Origin: Oscheius dolichura
Taxonomy: Eukaryota > Nematoda > Chromadorea > Rhabditida > Rhabditidae
Length of the DNA stretch: 64,000 bases
NCBI GenBank assembly: GCA_932521035.1
Contig: OW051492.1
Location: 10,974,001 to 11,038,000 of the forward strand
Direction of reading: 5' to 3'
The notes below the pieces were generated by a model, which searched no databases, was not told the DNA's origin, and saw only the letters and a program-made list of their open reading frames with translations. The translations under genes were made by a program, and so were the position numbers. Of this stretch, positions 1 to 11,780 are shown one piece after another; the first letter of the stretch is position 1, and every line of letters starts with the position of its first letter.

Positions 1-43
1 TTATGGTAGGTTGGAGGAGGAGAATAGAAAAACAAGAATGTTT

Positions 44-118
44 TCCCCACCCGGGGAATCGAACACGCGATGTTCCACTAGCTCGCGCCACTTTACCACT
101 GCGCCATTTAGCTAATTG
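44..118 (-). repeat. tRNA-like or tRNA-derived SINE remnant
   Basis: Read on the minus strand, this stretch carries a D-arm/A-box-like segment (GGCGCAGTGGTAAAG) followed about 35 bases later by a clear B-box (GTTCGATTCC). The region between them does not fold into a convincing anticodon arm, and the acceptor ends pair poorly. It is therefore more likely a tRNA-derived SINE or a decayed tRNA than a working tRNA. A similar box-B-containing fragment lies near 54500. Confidence 0.35.
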
Positions 119-147
119 CGGGAGCCCCAAAAAATTGCCATTTTCAG

Positions 148-921
148 TACGATGACGGTTTAAACGTGAACCTAGCCGTCTCGCTGTCCATAAACGGCGG
201 TCTAAATGCCTGTGTCAACGTCTTCATCACCTATGCCTGGTTCGGAATCCGTCGCCGTCTCGCCGAGAAGAAGCGTCTCGCCTCCTCCACAATCCGTCTC
301 CACTACCGGCTCTACGTCCTCCTCACAATCCAATCCCTCTGTCCAATTATCTTCAATTCCACTCCTGTAATAGTCGCCATCGTTCTGTCTATCTTCCACC
401 TCAACGTCGGAAATTATCTTCTGCTTTGTGGAGATGCCATGAACATTGCCCAAGTCCTCGACCCGCTCTGCATTCTTTTCTTCGTCACTGACTATCGAAG
501 GGCTGTTTTGAAGGTAAGGAAGGGCACTATTACTTTGAAATTGGTGCCATTCAAAAAGGCATCAAAAATCGTCCTAGAAAATGTTAATTTGGAGGAGCAG
601 CCGAGGTTTAACGGGGGCAGGACCGCGAATTCCGGCGCGCCGGCCATATGAAAGTTTTAAGGCGCCCCTATTCCTTTCTTCTAGCCTTCCAGTTATTAAA
701 ATTCATTTCTTCTAGGACAGTTTTTCATACTCTTTCGAATGGCACCAATTTTATAACCCAACCTTTAGAGAAAAAACTGACGAATCGATCATTTTCAGCT
801 TCTTCTGGGCCGTAGTGTCTACAGTCGCCGTATTGACCCCTCCACGACTCCCCAGAATTCCAGTTCAAATAGGGAGACTACAGCAAGAAAATCGACGAGA
901 ACACAAGAAATTCCTGCTTAA
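148..921 (+). CDS. Chemoreceptor-type 7TM GPCR, 3' end only
   Basis: Two C-terminal exons are visible (148-513 and 799-921). The gene's 5' part lies outside the window. Exon 148-513 follows a TTTTCAG acceptor and is open in phase 0. It encodes two hydrophobic segments around a short loop (LHYRLYVLLTIQSLCPIIF, then a helix ending PLCILFFVTDYRRAVL), the usual TM6-TM7 and post-TM7 (D)YR layout of nematode Str/Srd-type chemoreceptors. The second exon adds a Ser/Thr/Arg-rich cytoplasmic tail ending QEIPA and a TAA. An AATAAA at 940-945 fits polyadenylation. The likely role is a sensory G-protein-coupled receptor in the plasma membrane. The exact family (Str, Srd or another) cannot be fixed from this fragment. 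Confidence 0.7.
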
Positions 922-1150
922 AGTATACTGTGTATCATTAATAAACCGTTTATTTCGAAGTGAAAGTCATTAATACGTGGAGTTCTCCCGAGGGAGCCCC
1001 CTATTTGATACCTCCTTTCAACACGTCAAAGTTGAGAAGAAATATCGCTCCCCAGGGAACGGTTAAGGGCCAAAAGTTGTTGAATATCGGCTCATCATCC
1101 CTTATTTTCCCCTCAAAAGACGGGAAACCCCCCATTTTACCAAGATTCTG

Positions 1151-4100
1151 ATGGATTTATCCCTTCTTTTACTCATTTTCCTTCAAATCCCATCATCTCG
1201 AGAAGAATTTCTCTCTGAAAATGATAAATTCCCCTTTATTCGTCCAATTTCTAAGGGAAATAACAGTGTAAGGAGTAAAAGGTTAATTTTTTATAATCAC
1301 CGAAGAGTATCGAACCAATTCTATAGGAATATAAACATCTCTTTGGCAAGGAACGTGACATTTCTATTGGATAGCGTCTTGAGGAACTATAACCGCCAGT
1401 TTAGACCAGGATTCAACAGTAAGCGCCCAATTTTACAGTTTAATGACTCGAACATCATGTCTATTTTTGTCTAGTTGAAGCAAAAATTGAGTTCACAAGG
1501 TACAGAACCAATTGGGGAGGGGGACCCTCTCTAATTTAAACCCGGTCTCGCGGCTTCCCAGGCCCGCGACCTTCCATGGGAACCGAATTATTGGGTGCTT
1601 TTGATGCTAGTAGAAAGAGTAAAAAATTCTGATTCTTGCTGGGCTTGAAAATTGTATTTTACCCCTATAAATTTCAAGATTATGAGCTTTCTTTAGCCAT
1701 CCATGCTACTCCAGTCTTTATCGACATCATGGTCAACACAATGGGTCCTGTTTCGGAGCTGAAGAATGTAAGTTAACAGAATATCGTAGAAATGGTGATC
1801 GGCCCTTTTCAGACCTTCATGTTCAGTTGTTACTTTCGGCAGACCTGGACAGATCCGCGGCTCAGCTTCAACGGAACCACAAATCGACAGGTTCTCTCCT
1901 TGAGCATGGCAATGTTGGACAGGATTTGGAAGCCCGATACGGTCAGGAATACTCTTTTTTCGGGGGAAAAACTGGACTGACCCGTTAAAAATGTAACTCT
2001 TCGTTAAAATGACACACTTCGCTAAAAATGACACGTTCGGATTTTACTGAAGAGTTCGGCTTTTATTGTCCACCACGAGTTTAATCGGAGAGTTCGGGTT
2101 TTATTGGAGAGTCCGGGTTTTATTGTCCACCACGAGTTTTACTGAAGAGTTCCGCTAAAAATGACACTCTTCGCTCTTTATTTGAAAAATCTCTTTATTT
2201 GACCGTAGGAATCTGGCTAACAATCAACGAGAGCTGTCCAAAGACGGCGGTTCGACTTTCCCCCAGAACCATATCAGCCAGCGGGTCCCCTGCCAGGCAA
2301 ATTGTCAGAAAGTCCTTCAGTTCTGCTATCTTGGCATTTTGAGAAGAGTGGGCGGCTACTGTAGCCGTCCTTGCTTGCTGAATTAGCGCTGTTACAGGAA
2401 AAACTCGGAGAAAAACGTTACCTTCTCTTCGAGAAGTTTCTTTTCCAATATTTCACATCTTTTATTTGAATTTCTCAGTAATTCTTGAAGCTCCGTGATC
2501 TAAAACAATTACCGTAACCCTTCGTAACATTGAAAGGAAAGCCTGCTCACCAGGTGGGGCCAGTAAGGCGCATTTTCGGGAGAAGCGCGCCAGCTTTGCG
2601 CTTTTTCGGTGCATTAGTTCCAATATATCAAATACAGTATGCCGAAGATTCTAGATCTATTGCACCGAGATAGCGCCGTACTGGCCCAGTCCCGGTTTAC
2701 CGCCCTAATAGGGATCTGCTACGCCCGCACCCGTATGATCTCGGCAGCTCGGCGGGCTTTTGGCGAAGCGCCTACAGTAATCTGATTTTTGCACTGCAAA
2801 AGCGCAAAGGCAGCATGGTTCCCCCGAAAATGGGCCTTACTGGCCCGGGCATGGTTTCCCGTGAAATAAGCCTACCTGTTTGTTCAGATTTGCCGTAATG
2901 TCCGCTTGTTCCTGTACTACCTTCTTTCTTCTATTTTCCAAGTCTTCTATCCTTTTCTTCATGTCTTTTATGGTTTTCTCCGTTGTTATACCATTTCTAA
3001 ATTTATTCCTTTCCTCAAAATTTCGTATAAAATGCCTACTTTTCTAATAATCTTCTCAAATTGTCCCGTTCCTTCTCCACCGCCTCCTTGGAGGCCTTCT
3101 CTCTTTGAATCTCCAGTTCAGCCGCCTCCCACTTTCCCACAAATACTTTCTTTCCCTCTGTAAGTTGTCCAACTTCTCGCTGGAGGTGTTCTATTATCTA
3201 AAATAGGAAAAATAGAGTCAGTGGGGAGGAAAACAAACGCCTTGGTTCATCAAGAACTGGGCATCCTTCTCCAGGCGGAGCTGTTCTCTCATGTTGGCTA
3301 CTTCCTGCTCCAGTTCTTCTATCATCTCGTGGCGGACTCTAAACAGCTTTCGTGTGATACATTTAGGCTCATTTTGTAAAAAAAAAAGCAAAGCGAGGGA
3401 AACGCTTTCCTAGCTTTCCCTCGCCTAATAAAACAATTTCTACTCGTCCAATTTTCATGATTTTGGTGCCATTCGATAGATCTCGATCTCCTCTTCAAAA
3501 TGCTCTATAAAAATTTCGGAAAAAATTATTTTATTATAGAAAAATACGTGAATTACTGCGGTTCCCCAGAAAATTAGGCTCGCCTCCCATTGTCATCCCT
3601 TTTCGGCCATTTTCTCCCCAACTTACATTTCCGTTGTCCTGATCTTCACTACCCTTTCATTATTCTCCATTTCATCAATAGCTATCCTCTATAAATTACC
3701 ATATTTATCTGAAAACAGCTACAGTACCCGTTGCTCTGCCATTTCCTTCAATAACTCCATTTCTCGCCTCATTTCTTCCATTTCTATCGTCATTCTCTCT
3801 TGACTAGTCAATTGTGTACCTAAAAACGTCGAATAAAACCTAAGAATCCAATAAAATCCCACTCAACATAGCGATCTGTGTCTTCAGACCCTCCCTCTCC
3901 GCTTCCAGTACCGTCATCTTCTCTTCGTTCTCCTCTTTTTCTCTTCTAATCGCCTCTATTCGGGTTTTATTCTGTTGTCCTATTAATTCTTCCAGTCTAG
4001 CTATCTAAACACGTTATTTTCTTATAAAATAGCCTAAAAAAACTGACATCCTCATCCTTTTCTTCGATCGTATTCTTCAAATAGGTGACTACATCCGTCA

Positions 4101-7100
4101 GGTCGCTAACTGTCGACTCTAACTTCTTTTGTAGGTGCCCATTTTCATTGTGGAGCTGGGAAATTTGTTTCTGAACATGAGTATAGAGTTCTTTAATCTG
4201 AAGGGAGCAATTTTAAAGGTCTAAATCGTCTCAAACCGGCTGAAATAGCCGAATAAACCCGGAAAATGGCTCTAAAAAGCTTCTTGGCCTATAAAAGGTC
4301 TCAAAACGAGGTATTTTGCCATACAGATTGGGTAAAAAAGTTAAGAAATGAGGATAACCAACCTGTAAAGTCAAAATATCGACTTCCTCATGCTTTGCTG
4401 GTTTTTCCGGCCTCAGGCGGGGTGGCATTATTGAGGCGTTTGACGCTGCTGCTTTTCAGTTGCTTTGCCCCGGTTTAGACACTTTTCCCCTCGAATAAGC
4501 AGGGGAATAAAATGGTGGTCAGAGATCTTTTCCTCCGCTTTATGGGGAGAATAGTTTTCTGGGTTACTGTAACCGCGCGCCAGTGTGAACGAGCGTAAAC
4601 AGCGGGCAGGGCGCTGAACAAAATCTAAACCTTGGATTTTTCTCCAAAATTTATAATTTGAAAATTAGATATTCCGAATCAGCACAAAATTTTGAACATT
4701 TTAAGTGTAAATTCAAACATCGAGAGTACTGAAGGGATAACGACACTGTTTCAGTTCTTTTGGAATGGAGCGCGTTCCTATATCCACACAATGACCACCA
4801 GTAACCGCTTGGTTCGTCTACATCAAGATGGGACCGTCCTCTACTCCAGTCGCCTAACTATCCAAGGTTTTCCCCTATTCTAGTCCTTTAATTCAAAATT
4901 TCTAGGCCATTGCTCCATGTCGATGAACCGGTATCCTCTAGACAGGCAGGCATGTCGCCTGTTGATTGGTTCCTACGCCTACAGTTCCAAAGAACTGTCC
5001 TATACCTGGAATATTGTCAACGGGGACAAGGGGGTCCAGGTACCGAAATCCCTTCCCTCAAAATTGGATTGAAATGGTCTTTAGATTGATAAGAAGGGAA
5101 TGGCCGATCTTCCCCAGTTTTCTCTAACCGGGATAGATGTCTTCGACGCGGAGAATGTTACCAGAGACCGTAAGTAGCTTCTGCTACCGTAATCCGGGAA
5201 AGAGAGGCCTTCCCAAGCTCTATTTGTTGCTAAAAATGAGATGCAAAACCACCAGGAAATGAAGAACCTCCTTGGGAATACGATTACAGTAATCTACAGC
5301 CAAATTTTCCCCATTTTAGGAGACTATTCCGTCCTGGAGGCTCGCTTCTATTTCGAGCGCCATTTTGGCTATTTCCTGATGAATTTCTACGTCCCCTGTA
5401 CCCTGATTGTCCTCCTCTGCTGGGTCGCCTTTTGGACTAATCGGGAAGCCACGGGAGACCGAATGGGAATGGGTAAGTCTCCCAAGGGGAAAAGATCTTG
5501 GAGTTTTTCAGGGATAACTTCTGTCCTGACTATGGTTCTGATCGCTAATGACAGTAAGAAGGACGCTCCGAAGGTAATTGAAGAAAAGAATCCATTGTAA
5601 CTAAGTAGAATCGAATTTCCGGGAGATTTTAGTGTCATTAGAAAGAGCAGAAAATTCTGTACAAGATAGATGTGATGCTTTTTGAAACCTGCACATTTTG
5701 CACCAAAAATCACGGAATTCCCCGGCCGCAGTGGTAATTACTAGTCGCGGCGGACTCTTATGACGTCTGGGTTGATTTTGGGATTAAAAATTCTTCTCAG
5801 GACCAAAAGAGTATTCTCCACTCTCTAATAAAGCAGCTATCCTTTATATATCTCCCTTCAGGTTGACATTCCGACGGCCCTCGACGTCTATATTTGGATC
5901 TGCTACACGACTCTCTTCATCAGTATGGTCGAATTCACCGTAGTCCATTACTACACGAAATTTAACACCGGTGATCCTGAAATCCAGGCAGCTGAGCGGG
6001 AAAAACTGCGTCAAATAATCAGAAATATCCCCAAGGATGCCGGCCTCAGGTATTGTTTTCTTCTCCACTTGGAGGGTCTTCATTCAAGTCAGAGGAACTA
6101 CAACCGGGCCAGGAATCCACCTCAAGATCCGCCGATTCGGAAAATTACTCATCCTGGACAGAAAATACCCTGTAGTTTTGTAAGTTTGGGTGAAAAAATA
6201 ATGAATTGAAGAGGAATTTTAGAGTCGAAGGGATGGAGGACGCCACTCGATGTACCATAGGAACAGTAAGCGGCAGAGGGAAAGGTAGGCGGCCATTTTC
6301 TTGGGGTTATCGGGGTCTGGAACGGATTTATCTATCAGAACTTCTTCGCAAGGGTCCATTTGGTGGGCGAAACACGAAATCCGACTCAAATCTGCCACTT
6401 CAAAGCCTCCAGCTCTAAGAGGATCCTGGGGAAGAGATGTTGAAAATTGAAATCCTCCATTTTTCAAAATTGCCCTGGCCCTGTTGAATAAGAAGGGTTA
6501 CGGCTACGGAACCCGGTTCTTCTTGACCAGCTCGACGAGACTATTCCAACGAGCTATCAGACTTCCATTCTAGTCAAGATTTCGGACCGTGGCACCTCGA
6601 TCAGTCTCGGGAGGGGATAACTCAATTGAGACTGTTGGGGATGGCTAGTATAGGACTTATTTCAAACCAAAATAGGTGCACGGAATTAATTCTGGCAGAG
6701 ATAAGAACAGCATCTTGTAGAGCTCGACGAGCTCTTTCCAGCGGTTTTTATGATAAATCCACAGAAGTGGAAAAGTTGAGTTTTCTTGCCCGCTGCGAAC
6801 AGAGTTCCCAAGAGGCCTTGGTTATCGGGAGGCGCTGCTCTAAAAGTCTAATTCTGACCAGACTAGGGACTAGAAAGTCCTGTAATCTTATCCGAGTAGC
6901 TTTTGGAATAAAAATTATAATAAAAAAATTCAAGAAAAACAACAAATCCTCAACGTCTCAATACTGCAGAGGAGGATAGGGAAGATAAGGACCAGTTCCA
7001 CAAGGAGAGCGTCGGCTGGAGACTGTACTACATGCTTATCGACCATGTGGGTTTATTATACTCTTTTTAAGCCAAAAAATATCATTCTACAGTAGAATTA

Positions 7101-7294
7101 ATCCAGGAATTCGTAGTTTCTAGACCAAGAAGACGGACCCCTTTGGCCTGGTGGAGAATTCGAGCTCTATGGTGGATCGCTTCGCCCGGGTGGCTCTTCC
7201 CCTGATTTTCTCATTTATTGTTCTTCTCTACTACCAGTTCTACGTAAATACACCACAGCATTTCTATTTCCATGAGAAAATAACCTTCTCCTAA
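1151..7294 (+). CDS. Cys-loop ligand-gated ion channel subunit (GABA-A/GRD-like)
   Basis: This is a pentameric neurotransmitter-gated channel subunit of the plasma membrane. Exons: 1151-1418, 1697-1767, 1813-1941, 4755-4866, 4906-5039, 5085-5169, 5320-5472, 5512-5573, 5862-6049, one or two loop exons (about 6090-6290, uncertain), 6972-7046 and 7124-7294. The order is signal peptide, LLDSVLRNYNRQFRPGF start of the ligand domain, CYFRQTWTDPRL, FFWNGARSYIHTMTTSN, the Cys-loop C-x13-C (CSMSMNRYPLDRQAC), then M1, M2 (GITSVLTMVLIA), M3 and M4 (VDRFARVALPLIFSFIVLLYY). Most similar in layout to GABA-A/GRD-type subunits. The M1-M2 loop reads NREATGDRM and lacks the Pro-Ala-Arg typical of anion channels, so anion selectivity should not be assumed. 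Intron 3 is 2.8 kb and contains a gene on the other strand. The loop between M3 and M4 carries a dispersed repeat in its intron. The exact stop (7294 or a further small exon) is uncertain. Confidence 0.85.
2195..4428 (-). CDS. Coiled-coil protein nested in the channel gene's intron
   Basis: Ten exons in reverse order (4363-4428, 4048-4197, 3868-4004, 3728-3803, 3627-3688, 3239-3338, 3040-3197, 2876-2996, 2422-2499, 2195-2377) join with every phase closing, giving 376 aa from MPPRLRPEKPAKHEEV to a TAA inside an AATAAA. After a short basic start nearly the whole protein is heptad-rich and charged, for example VVTYLKNTIEEKDEDIARLE and VRHEMIEELEQEVANMREQ. The C-terminal ~60 residues are less charged. 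The 'TYLKNTIEEKDEDI' segment recalls ciliary/basal-body coiled-coil proteins of the CFAP157/BBOF1 sort, but that is a weak resemblance. I do not recognise an orthologue. The gene lies entirely within intron 3 of the Cys-loop channel on the opposite strand. A 310-bp palindromic repeat sits in its own intron 8. Confidence 0.8.
2550..2858. repeat. Palindromic element (GCCAGTAAGGCGCATTTTCGGG arms)
   Basis: The left arm (about 2550-2615, GGCCAGTAAGGCGCATTTTC...TTTGCGCTTTTTCGGTGCA) is matched by inverted segments at about 2655-2690 and 2785-2858. A second inverted-repeat fragment around CACCCGTATGATCTCGGCAG is inserted between them. A related, simpler copy lies at 31283-31467. No coding capacity is seen, so it looks like a MITE-type element. 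Confidence 0.6.
4555..4712 (+). repeat. Dispersed ~150-bp repeat (GCGCGCCA...CGTAAACAGCGGGC family)
   Basis: One copy of a recurring element. It starts near TTACTGTAACCGCGCGCCA, runs through CGTAAACAGCGGGCAGGGCG and ends in an A/T-rich part with TTTAAATTAGATATTCGTAATCAGC-like sequence (imperfect here). Other copies: 9970-10140, 10855-11012, 17085-17225, 32160-32345, 39285-39478 (same strand), and inverted at 48725-48950 and 50590-50790. It lies mostly in introns. Confidence 0.65.
6310..6770 (+). repeat. Dispersed ~440-bp repeat, copy 1
   Basis: This belongs to a family whose consensus begins TATCAGATCTTCTTCGCCAGGG, passes through GGCTACGGGACCCAATTCTTC and ends near GAGCTCGTCGAGCTCTTTCC. Here it lies in an intron of the Cys-loop channel gene. 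It has no long open frame of its own. Confidence 0.7.
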
Positions 7295-7506
7295 TAAATT
7301 TCTAGCTCCTTCTCCATTTTTGAATCCAAGATTTGGCGGGGCGCGCCTTCAGGCGGTTCTCCTTTCCCCGGTACAGTATTCCACCGATAAAATGACATAA
7401 TTTATTATATTCTATGATATATTTTCTTCGCTTTTTTTTCGCTTAAAAAGCAACCAGATTCAATAATAAGTGAGCAAGCAGGTGGCATGGAAATACAGGC
7501 GGGGTT
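7295..7506. other. Short convergent intergenic region
   Basis: This 212-bp AT-rich gap separates two convergent 3' ends. AATAAA-like sequence sits at its left edge (CTAATAAATT, about 7291-7300). Nothing else was seen. Confidence 0.4.
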
Positions 7507-10500
7507 TTACAATTTGGACTGCTCTTTGAGAGCCTTTTTACAAACAGAACTCATATCTTGGAGAGCTCGTTCCAATTCTTTCGCGAACCTGAAAATTTGA
7601 CTATTTTAGAATATAGAAATGAAAGAGAAACCTTCTAGAGCTGAGAGAACCCTGATGGCGGAATGTGGAAATGGTAAAATGGAGCTCCGTCTCCTGGGGA
7701 TTGTAGCAAATTCCATAGCAGTCAGGATTAAACGGACCGAAACACATCTGGATGAAATTTTTCGTCGGCACCTGAAATTAGACGATTTAGTTAGGTAAAA
7801 TACACTATTTCTTCCAAGTTTGGCCCATAAAATATGCGGAAATCCTAATCAAAAGTTCGAAAATCGGACCAGAGCGCGGAGAACTGGGACTGTTTCATCT
7901 TTTAGGGAATTTTGATCGTCTAGACACAATCCAGAGGTTTTAGAACACGATTTTATATAGTGGATTGTTTGTAGCTCTTGTTAAAATCGTTAAAAACCAG
8001 CTAGGTACCGTAATTTTATCAGAATCGCTCCGGTAACCGCGCCCCAATTTAACAACGGGCCAGATCGCTCTTTTATTAATTTTTATGGACTTTCTTGTAT
8101 TTTTTTTTGCTATTTTTCTGCTTCTACGGTACTCTTCAAGGCCTAGCTATTATCCTAGTGAATAAAAATTAACAGAAATCAGCCATAAAATTGAATTTGG
8201 CCCTGCTTTTATTGGAGCGCTGTTACTGGGCGCGTTTTTGTTTTTTTTTATTTTTTTTTTATTTTTATAACCTCAAATTGGGTCAAAAATGTTACCTGAC
8301 TAGTAGAGACTTGGAAATGTGTCATATGTTTATAAGCCTCCGTTTCTGTAATCGACGGAACGGGTAGATTATTCTCGGCGGCGATTAGCTTCCAAGCCAG
8401 GATGTGTCTATCCATTCCGGCTCCGCTCATACAAGCTACCTGAACAGATTCTTCCATTATTCAGTCTAGAAACTTCAAAAATACCGTATATTTCTTATGA
8501 GTGTCTGCTGCCGCCTTTAAAGCATCATAGAGATCAGCCATCGGCACATTGCCCTGTCCCATTTTCTTGACGAAACTCTCGGCCAGAGTATTCGGGCTGC
8601 GGATGTTCTCCGTCCTTCCCTCGTCGAATTTACGAAGCGTCGCTGTTTCATACGTTGGGGCAACTGAAAAAAACGTAATTTTCTAGGGGCCTAATCGCTT
8701 GGGGACCCGTTAAATCGGCTACAGTACGCCAAAATTCAAAAATTAGGTGCGAAAATGGGAAGGGGGGCTCAAAATGGCCAAAAGTAGGGTTAGATCACAA
8801 TTTGGACCGAACAGTGGCTAAATCTTGGCCTCCAAGAGAGTTTTAGGCCTTTAAAATGACCCACAGTAAGCAAAAATCAAAAAATTTCGGCCAAAAAATT
8901 GAGGAAAAGGGCTAAAAGGGGGAATACAACCAACCAGTTTGATGTATCCTATAGAACGCCAACTGGAATGCCATTTGAATGAAGGAATCCGGTGAGATTT
9001 TAACAGATTTCGGGAAGTTCTTGCCGAATCTCTTGAAAGTGTAGGCTATCAGCTCGATGTCATCCACGACCATGTCCATCTTCCGGCCGCTCTTCTTTAT
9101 CCGCTGGATATTCTCTCCCGTCAGATCGAAGTCCAACCGCTCGATTGAGTCTACCGACTTGGCATCCGGGACAGTTAGAGCGTCCTTACTTTCTCTGAAA
9201 GGTAGAGATTAAGAAAATAGCATTGAATCGAAGGAATGGAGCAAAATAAATTCGCGGGAAAATCGACAAAAAATCCACTTTAGAGCGAAAATATCGCGAA
9301 AACGATCAATTCACGCTGTTGTTGTGGGATCCCAATGCACAGAAACAATAATTTTACAGTAGTCTACCCCCGAAAGATGTAAAATTTAACAATCTATTCG
9401 AAAATCCGTCAAAATTCGGTCAAAAAGGTCAAAATCCAGCCCTGGGGTCACTTGGCGCCCGCGCCCGTACAATCGTGACAGCTGGCCGGTCTGGTATCCC
9501 GGCGCCTACAGTAGCCAAGCGTTCATGGCAATTTCATAAAATTAGGGTCAAAAAAGCTATTTTAAAGCCAAAAACTCACAATTGATCACAGACAAAGTCC
9601 ATCAGCATAGCCACCGGGGGTCCCTCCGCCGGGGTGTGTTCATAACACAGACCGCAGTAGCCATTCTGCCCGATTACGAACTGAAATCTCCGATTTTTTT
9701 GGTCCCGAAGGGAATTCTCACCTGAATTGTCTTGTCAAACCATCGATTACACGAATTACTCTTTGTTCCAGAACCGTGAAGACTCTAAAATTCGAAAAAA
9801 AAATACAGTAAGAAGGAAGAGAAAGAGGTACCTGACGAGCCTGCTCGTCCTTCTCCGTGTAGCCGGTCAACGGCTCGGCGTGTTCATCCAAGCACACAAC
9901 GAAAAGAGCATCCTCAATGGCTGACAAATTTGCGGAATTCCGCGGATTTCCTGAAAATACAGCTTTCCTGTGGGTTACTGTAAGCGCGCGCCAATGCAAA
10001 CCCTCGTAAACAGCGGGCGGCTCGCAGAACCAAAATGAAACTTTGCATTGTTCTCTGATTTTTTGACATTTTTTTTAATTTTTAAATTATATATTCATAA
10101 TCAGCAGAAAATTCTGAATATTTCAAGCCAAAAATCTAAGAGATTACTCACGTTTGAGGTCTTCATAAGTCTCTGCCCATTTATCGCGATTATCCGAGGA
10201 GACAATAGAAATCGGATGGGGATTTCGCTCTTCGCTTCGGGAGATGACAACCTCAAATTGAGATTTTAACTGCTCCAGAGAGAGGGGATTGCCCGATTTG
10301 TCAAGAACCGGCACACGGAAGACCTGAAATTCAGAAATATGGCTAAAAATTAACTGGAGCGCGCTTACGTGGCCATTTCTCATTACGGCGATGTGACGGG
10401 GACGGTTCTCTTTCTGGCAGCCGTAGACAATCTCATCCACTCCTAAAAAATATTTATACCAATAAACTATGGAAAAAACTATATTTTTTATACAAATTTA

Positions 10501-11444
10501 AAGGGTTCTGACCTTTTCTCGGTACTCTAGTAGTCCCAAAGAGGAAATTATACTGGCTCATATCAAACGGCACCTTTCCTGACATATCTTGAGCCAAACG
10601 CTTGCTGGAAAGAAGAATTAAACCTCTATTTTAATAGAAAAAGGCTTACTTTAGAATATGTTGATAAAATTGAAGGCCGCAGAGGGTTATTCTAGCCGCG
10701 TAGTCGAGTTGTCCTTCCAGACCGGAAAATTGGAAATGGGGGAAGAGGACACCGGGCGAAGTAACCACGGGAAGAGGATCTCGAGCCGCCAAATAGGCAA
10801 TATCGAGCCACCATGGAGTCAGCTAGAATATAGATCTTTAAATATTCGAAAAATTATAGTGCGCGCGTTTTTAAGCCGCGTAAACAGCGGTCGGCGCGCG
10901 GCGGATGAAATTCGCTGCACAGGGTAAAAACATTGCATTTTTCTTCAATTTTTTGATATTTGTCTTATTTTTAAAGTAGATATTCGTAATCAATAGAAAA
11001 TTCCGCGTTTTTGATTACTCACCCAATTATTGAGCTTATTTCCTCGGTCAACTAGCCGTTTTTGAAGATCAGGCAGCTCATTTTGGATGAATTCGGCGAC
11101 TGTCTGAAAATTGATTGTTTTAGCATTAAAAATGGTATTTTTAATCGATTAAAAGCGTTTTTAAAGCTAAAAATTACCTTCTTCGTGTTGTCAAACTCCG
11201 TCCTGGAGACGAGAGGCTGTGCAAATTCCAAGAAATGCCTCAAAGTGTTCTGAGGGTCAGGAACGGGCAGCTTCGGTCCCTTGACATATTGGTGTACTGT
11301 AGAATAATCTAAACTTTTATTATTACCATTTTACACGGGTTACGGTAGCCTACTTTTCTTAGGAACAGTCGGTAGAGCGGGAATTCCAGCCGTCGCCGCC
11401 GCCGGTAGGGTATTCGCCGCCGCTGAGAGGATGGCTCGTCCCAT
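7507..11444 (-). CDS. Carnitine O-acyltransferase (CRAT-like)
   Basis: This enzyme moves short acyl groups between CoA and carnitine. Fifteen exons (first 11354-11444, last 7507-7588) join with all phases closing, giving 629 aa, the usual length for carnitine acetyltransferase (about 625). Recognisable blocks in order: LPVPDPQNTLRHFLE near the start, WWLDIAYLAARDPLPV, catalytic His343 in YEHTPAEGPP, the substrate-pocket STS at residues 553-555 in FQVSTSQV, and CYGICYNPQETELHF. The ending is QSKL-stop, so the last three residues are the canonical peroxisomal SKL signal. The N-terminus (MGRAILSAAANTLPAAATAG) is Ala-rich with an early Arg and no acidic residue, like a mitochondrial presequence, so dual targeting is plausible. 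ATG 11444 follows an acceptor-like TTTTTAG-GCCACC. In-frame upstream exons are possible. Two introns carry the GCGCGCCA repeat. Octanoyl versus acetyl preference cannot be told. Confidence 0.93.
9970..10140 (+). repeat. GCGCGCCA-family repeat in an acyltransferase intron
   Basis: This copy runs from TTACTGTAAGCGCGCGCCAATGCAA through CTCGTAAACAGCGGGCGG to ATATTCATAATCAGCAGAAAATTC. It matches the copies at 32160 and 39285 closely. It lies wholly within an intron of the carnitine acyltransferase. Confidence 0.65.
10855..11012 (+). repeat. GCGCGCCA-family repeat, diverged copy
   Basis: A degraded member (GCGCGCGTTTTTAAGCCGCGTAAACAGCGG...ATATTCGTAATCAATAGAAA) in another intron of the acyltransferase gene. 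Confidence 0.5.
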
Positions 11445-11780
11445 GGTGGCCTAAAAATTGGCATTACTCATTTTCTTACTCAATACAGTATAATTTAGCT
11501 TCTAGTAACCACAACGACTCAATTTTCCTACCAAAAAGAGCCGAAAAATGACAAAAAGGTCAAAAATCACCCCTAGTACCCTCTGGTAATGACTGAAGAG
11601 GGAATTCAAGCGAAATAATGGCTGGACTGACCCGTTGGAGAAGAAGAGGAGAAAAACTATTGAGTCGGCCATTTTGTACAAAAAAACAGACAGGAAACAT
11701 TCATAGAATGGGGCCGGAATCAGGGAGGAAGCGAATAACAGCTCCGTTTTACGGAAAACTGGACGAATTTCGTTTTTTAC

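Noticed and set aside
202..453. Acidic minus-strand frame at the left edge
   Set aside because: It is opposite the transmembrane coding sequence of the GPCR. The acidic bias is just the complement of hydrophobic codons.
3446..3521. Extra exon candidate for the nested coiled-coil gene (EHFEEEIEIYRMAP)
   Set aside because: It reads like coiled coil, but its phase does not fit either neighbouring exon. Skipping it lets all other phases close.
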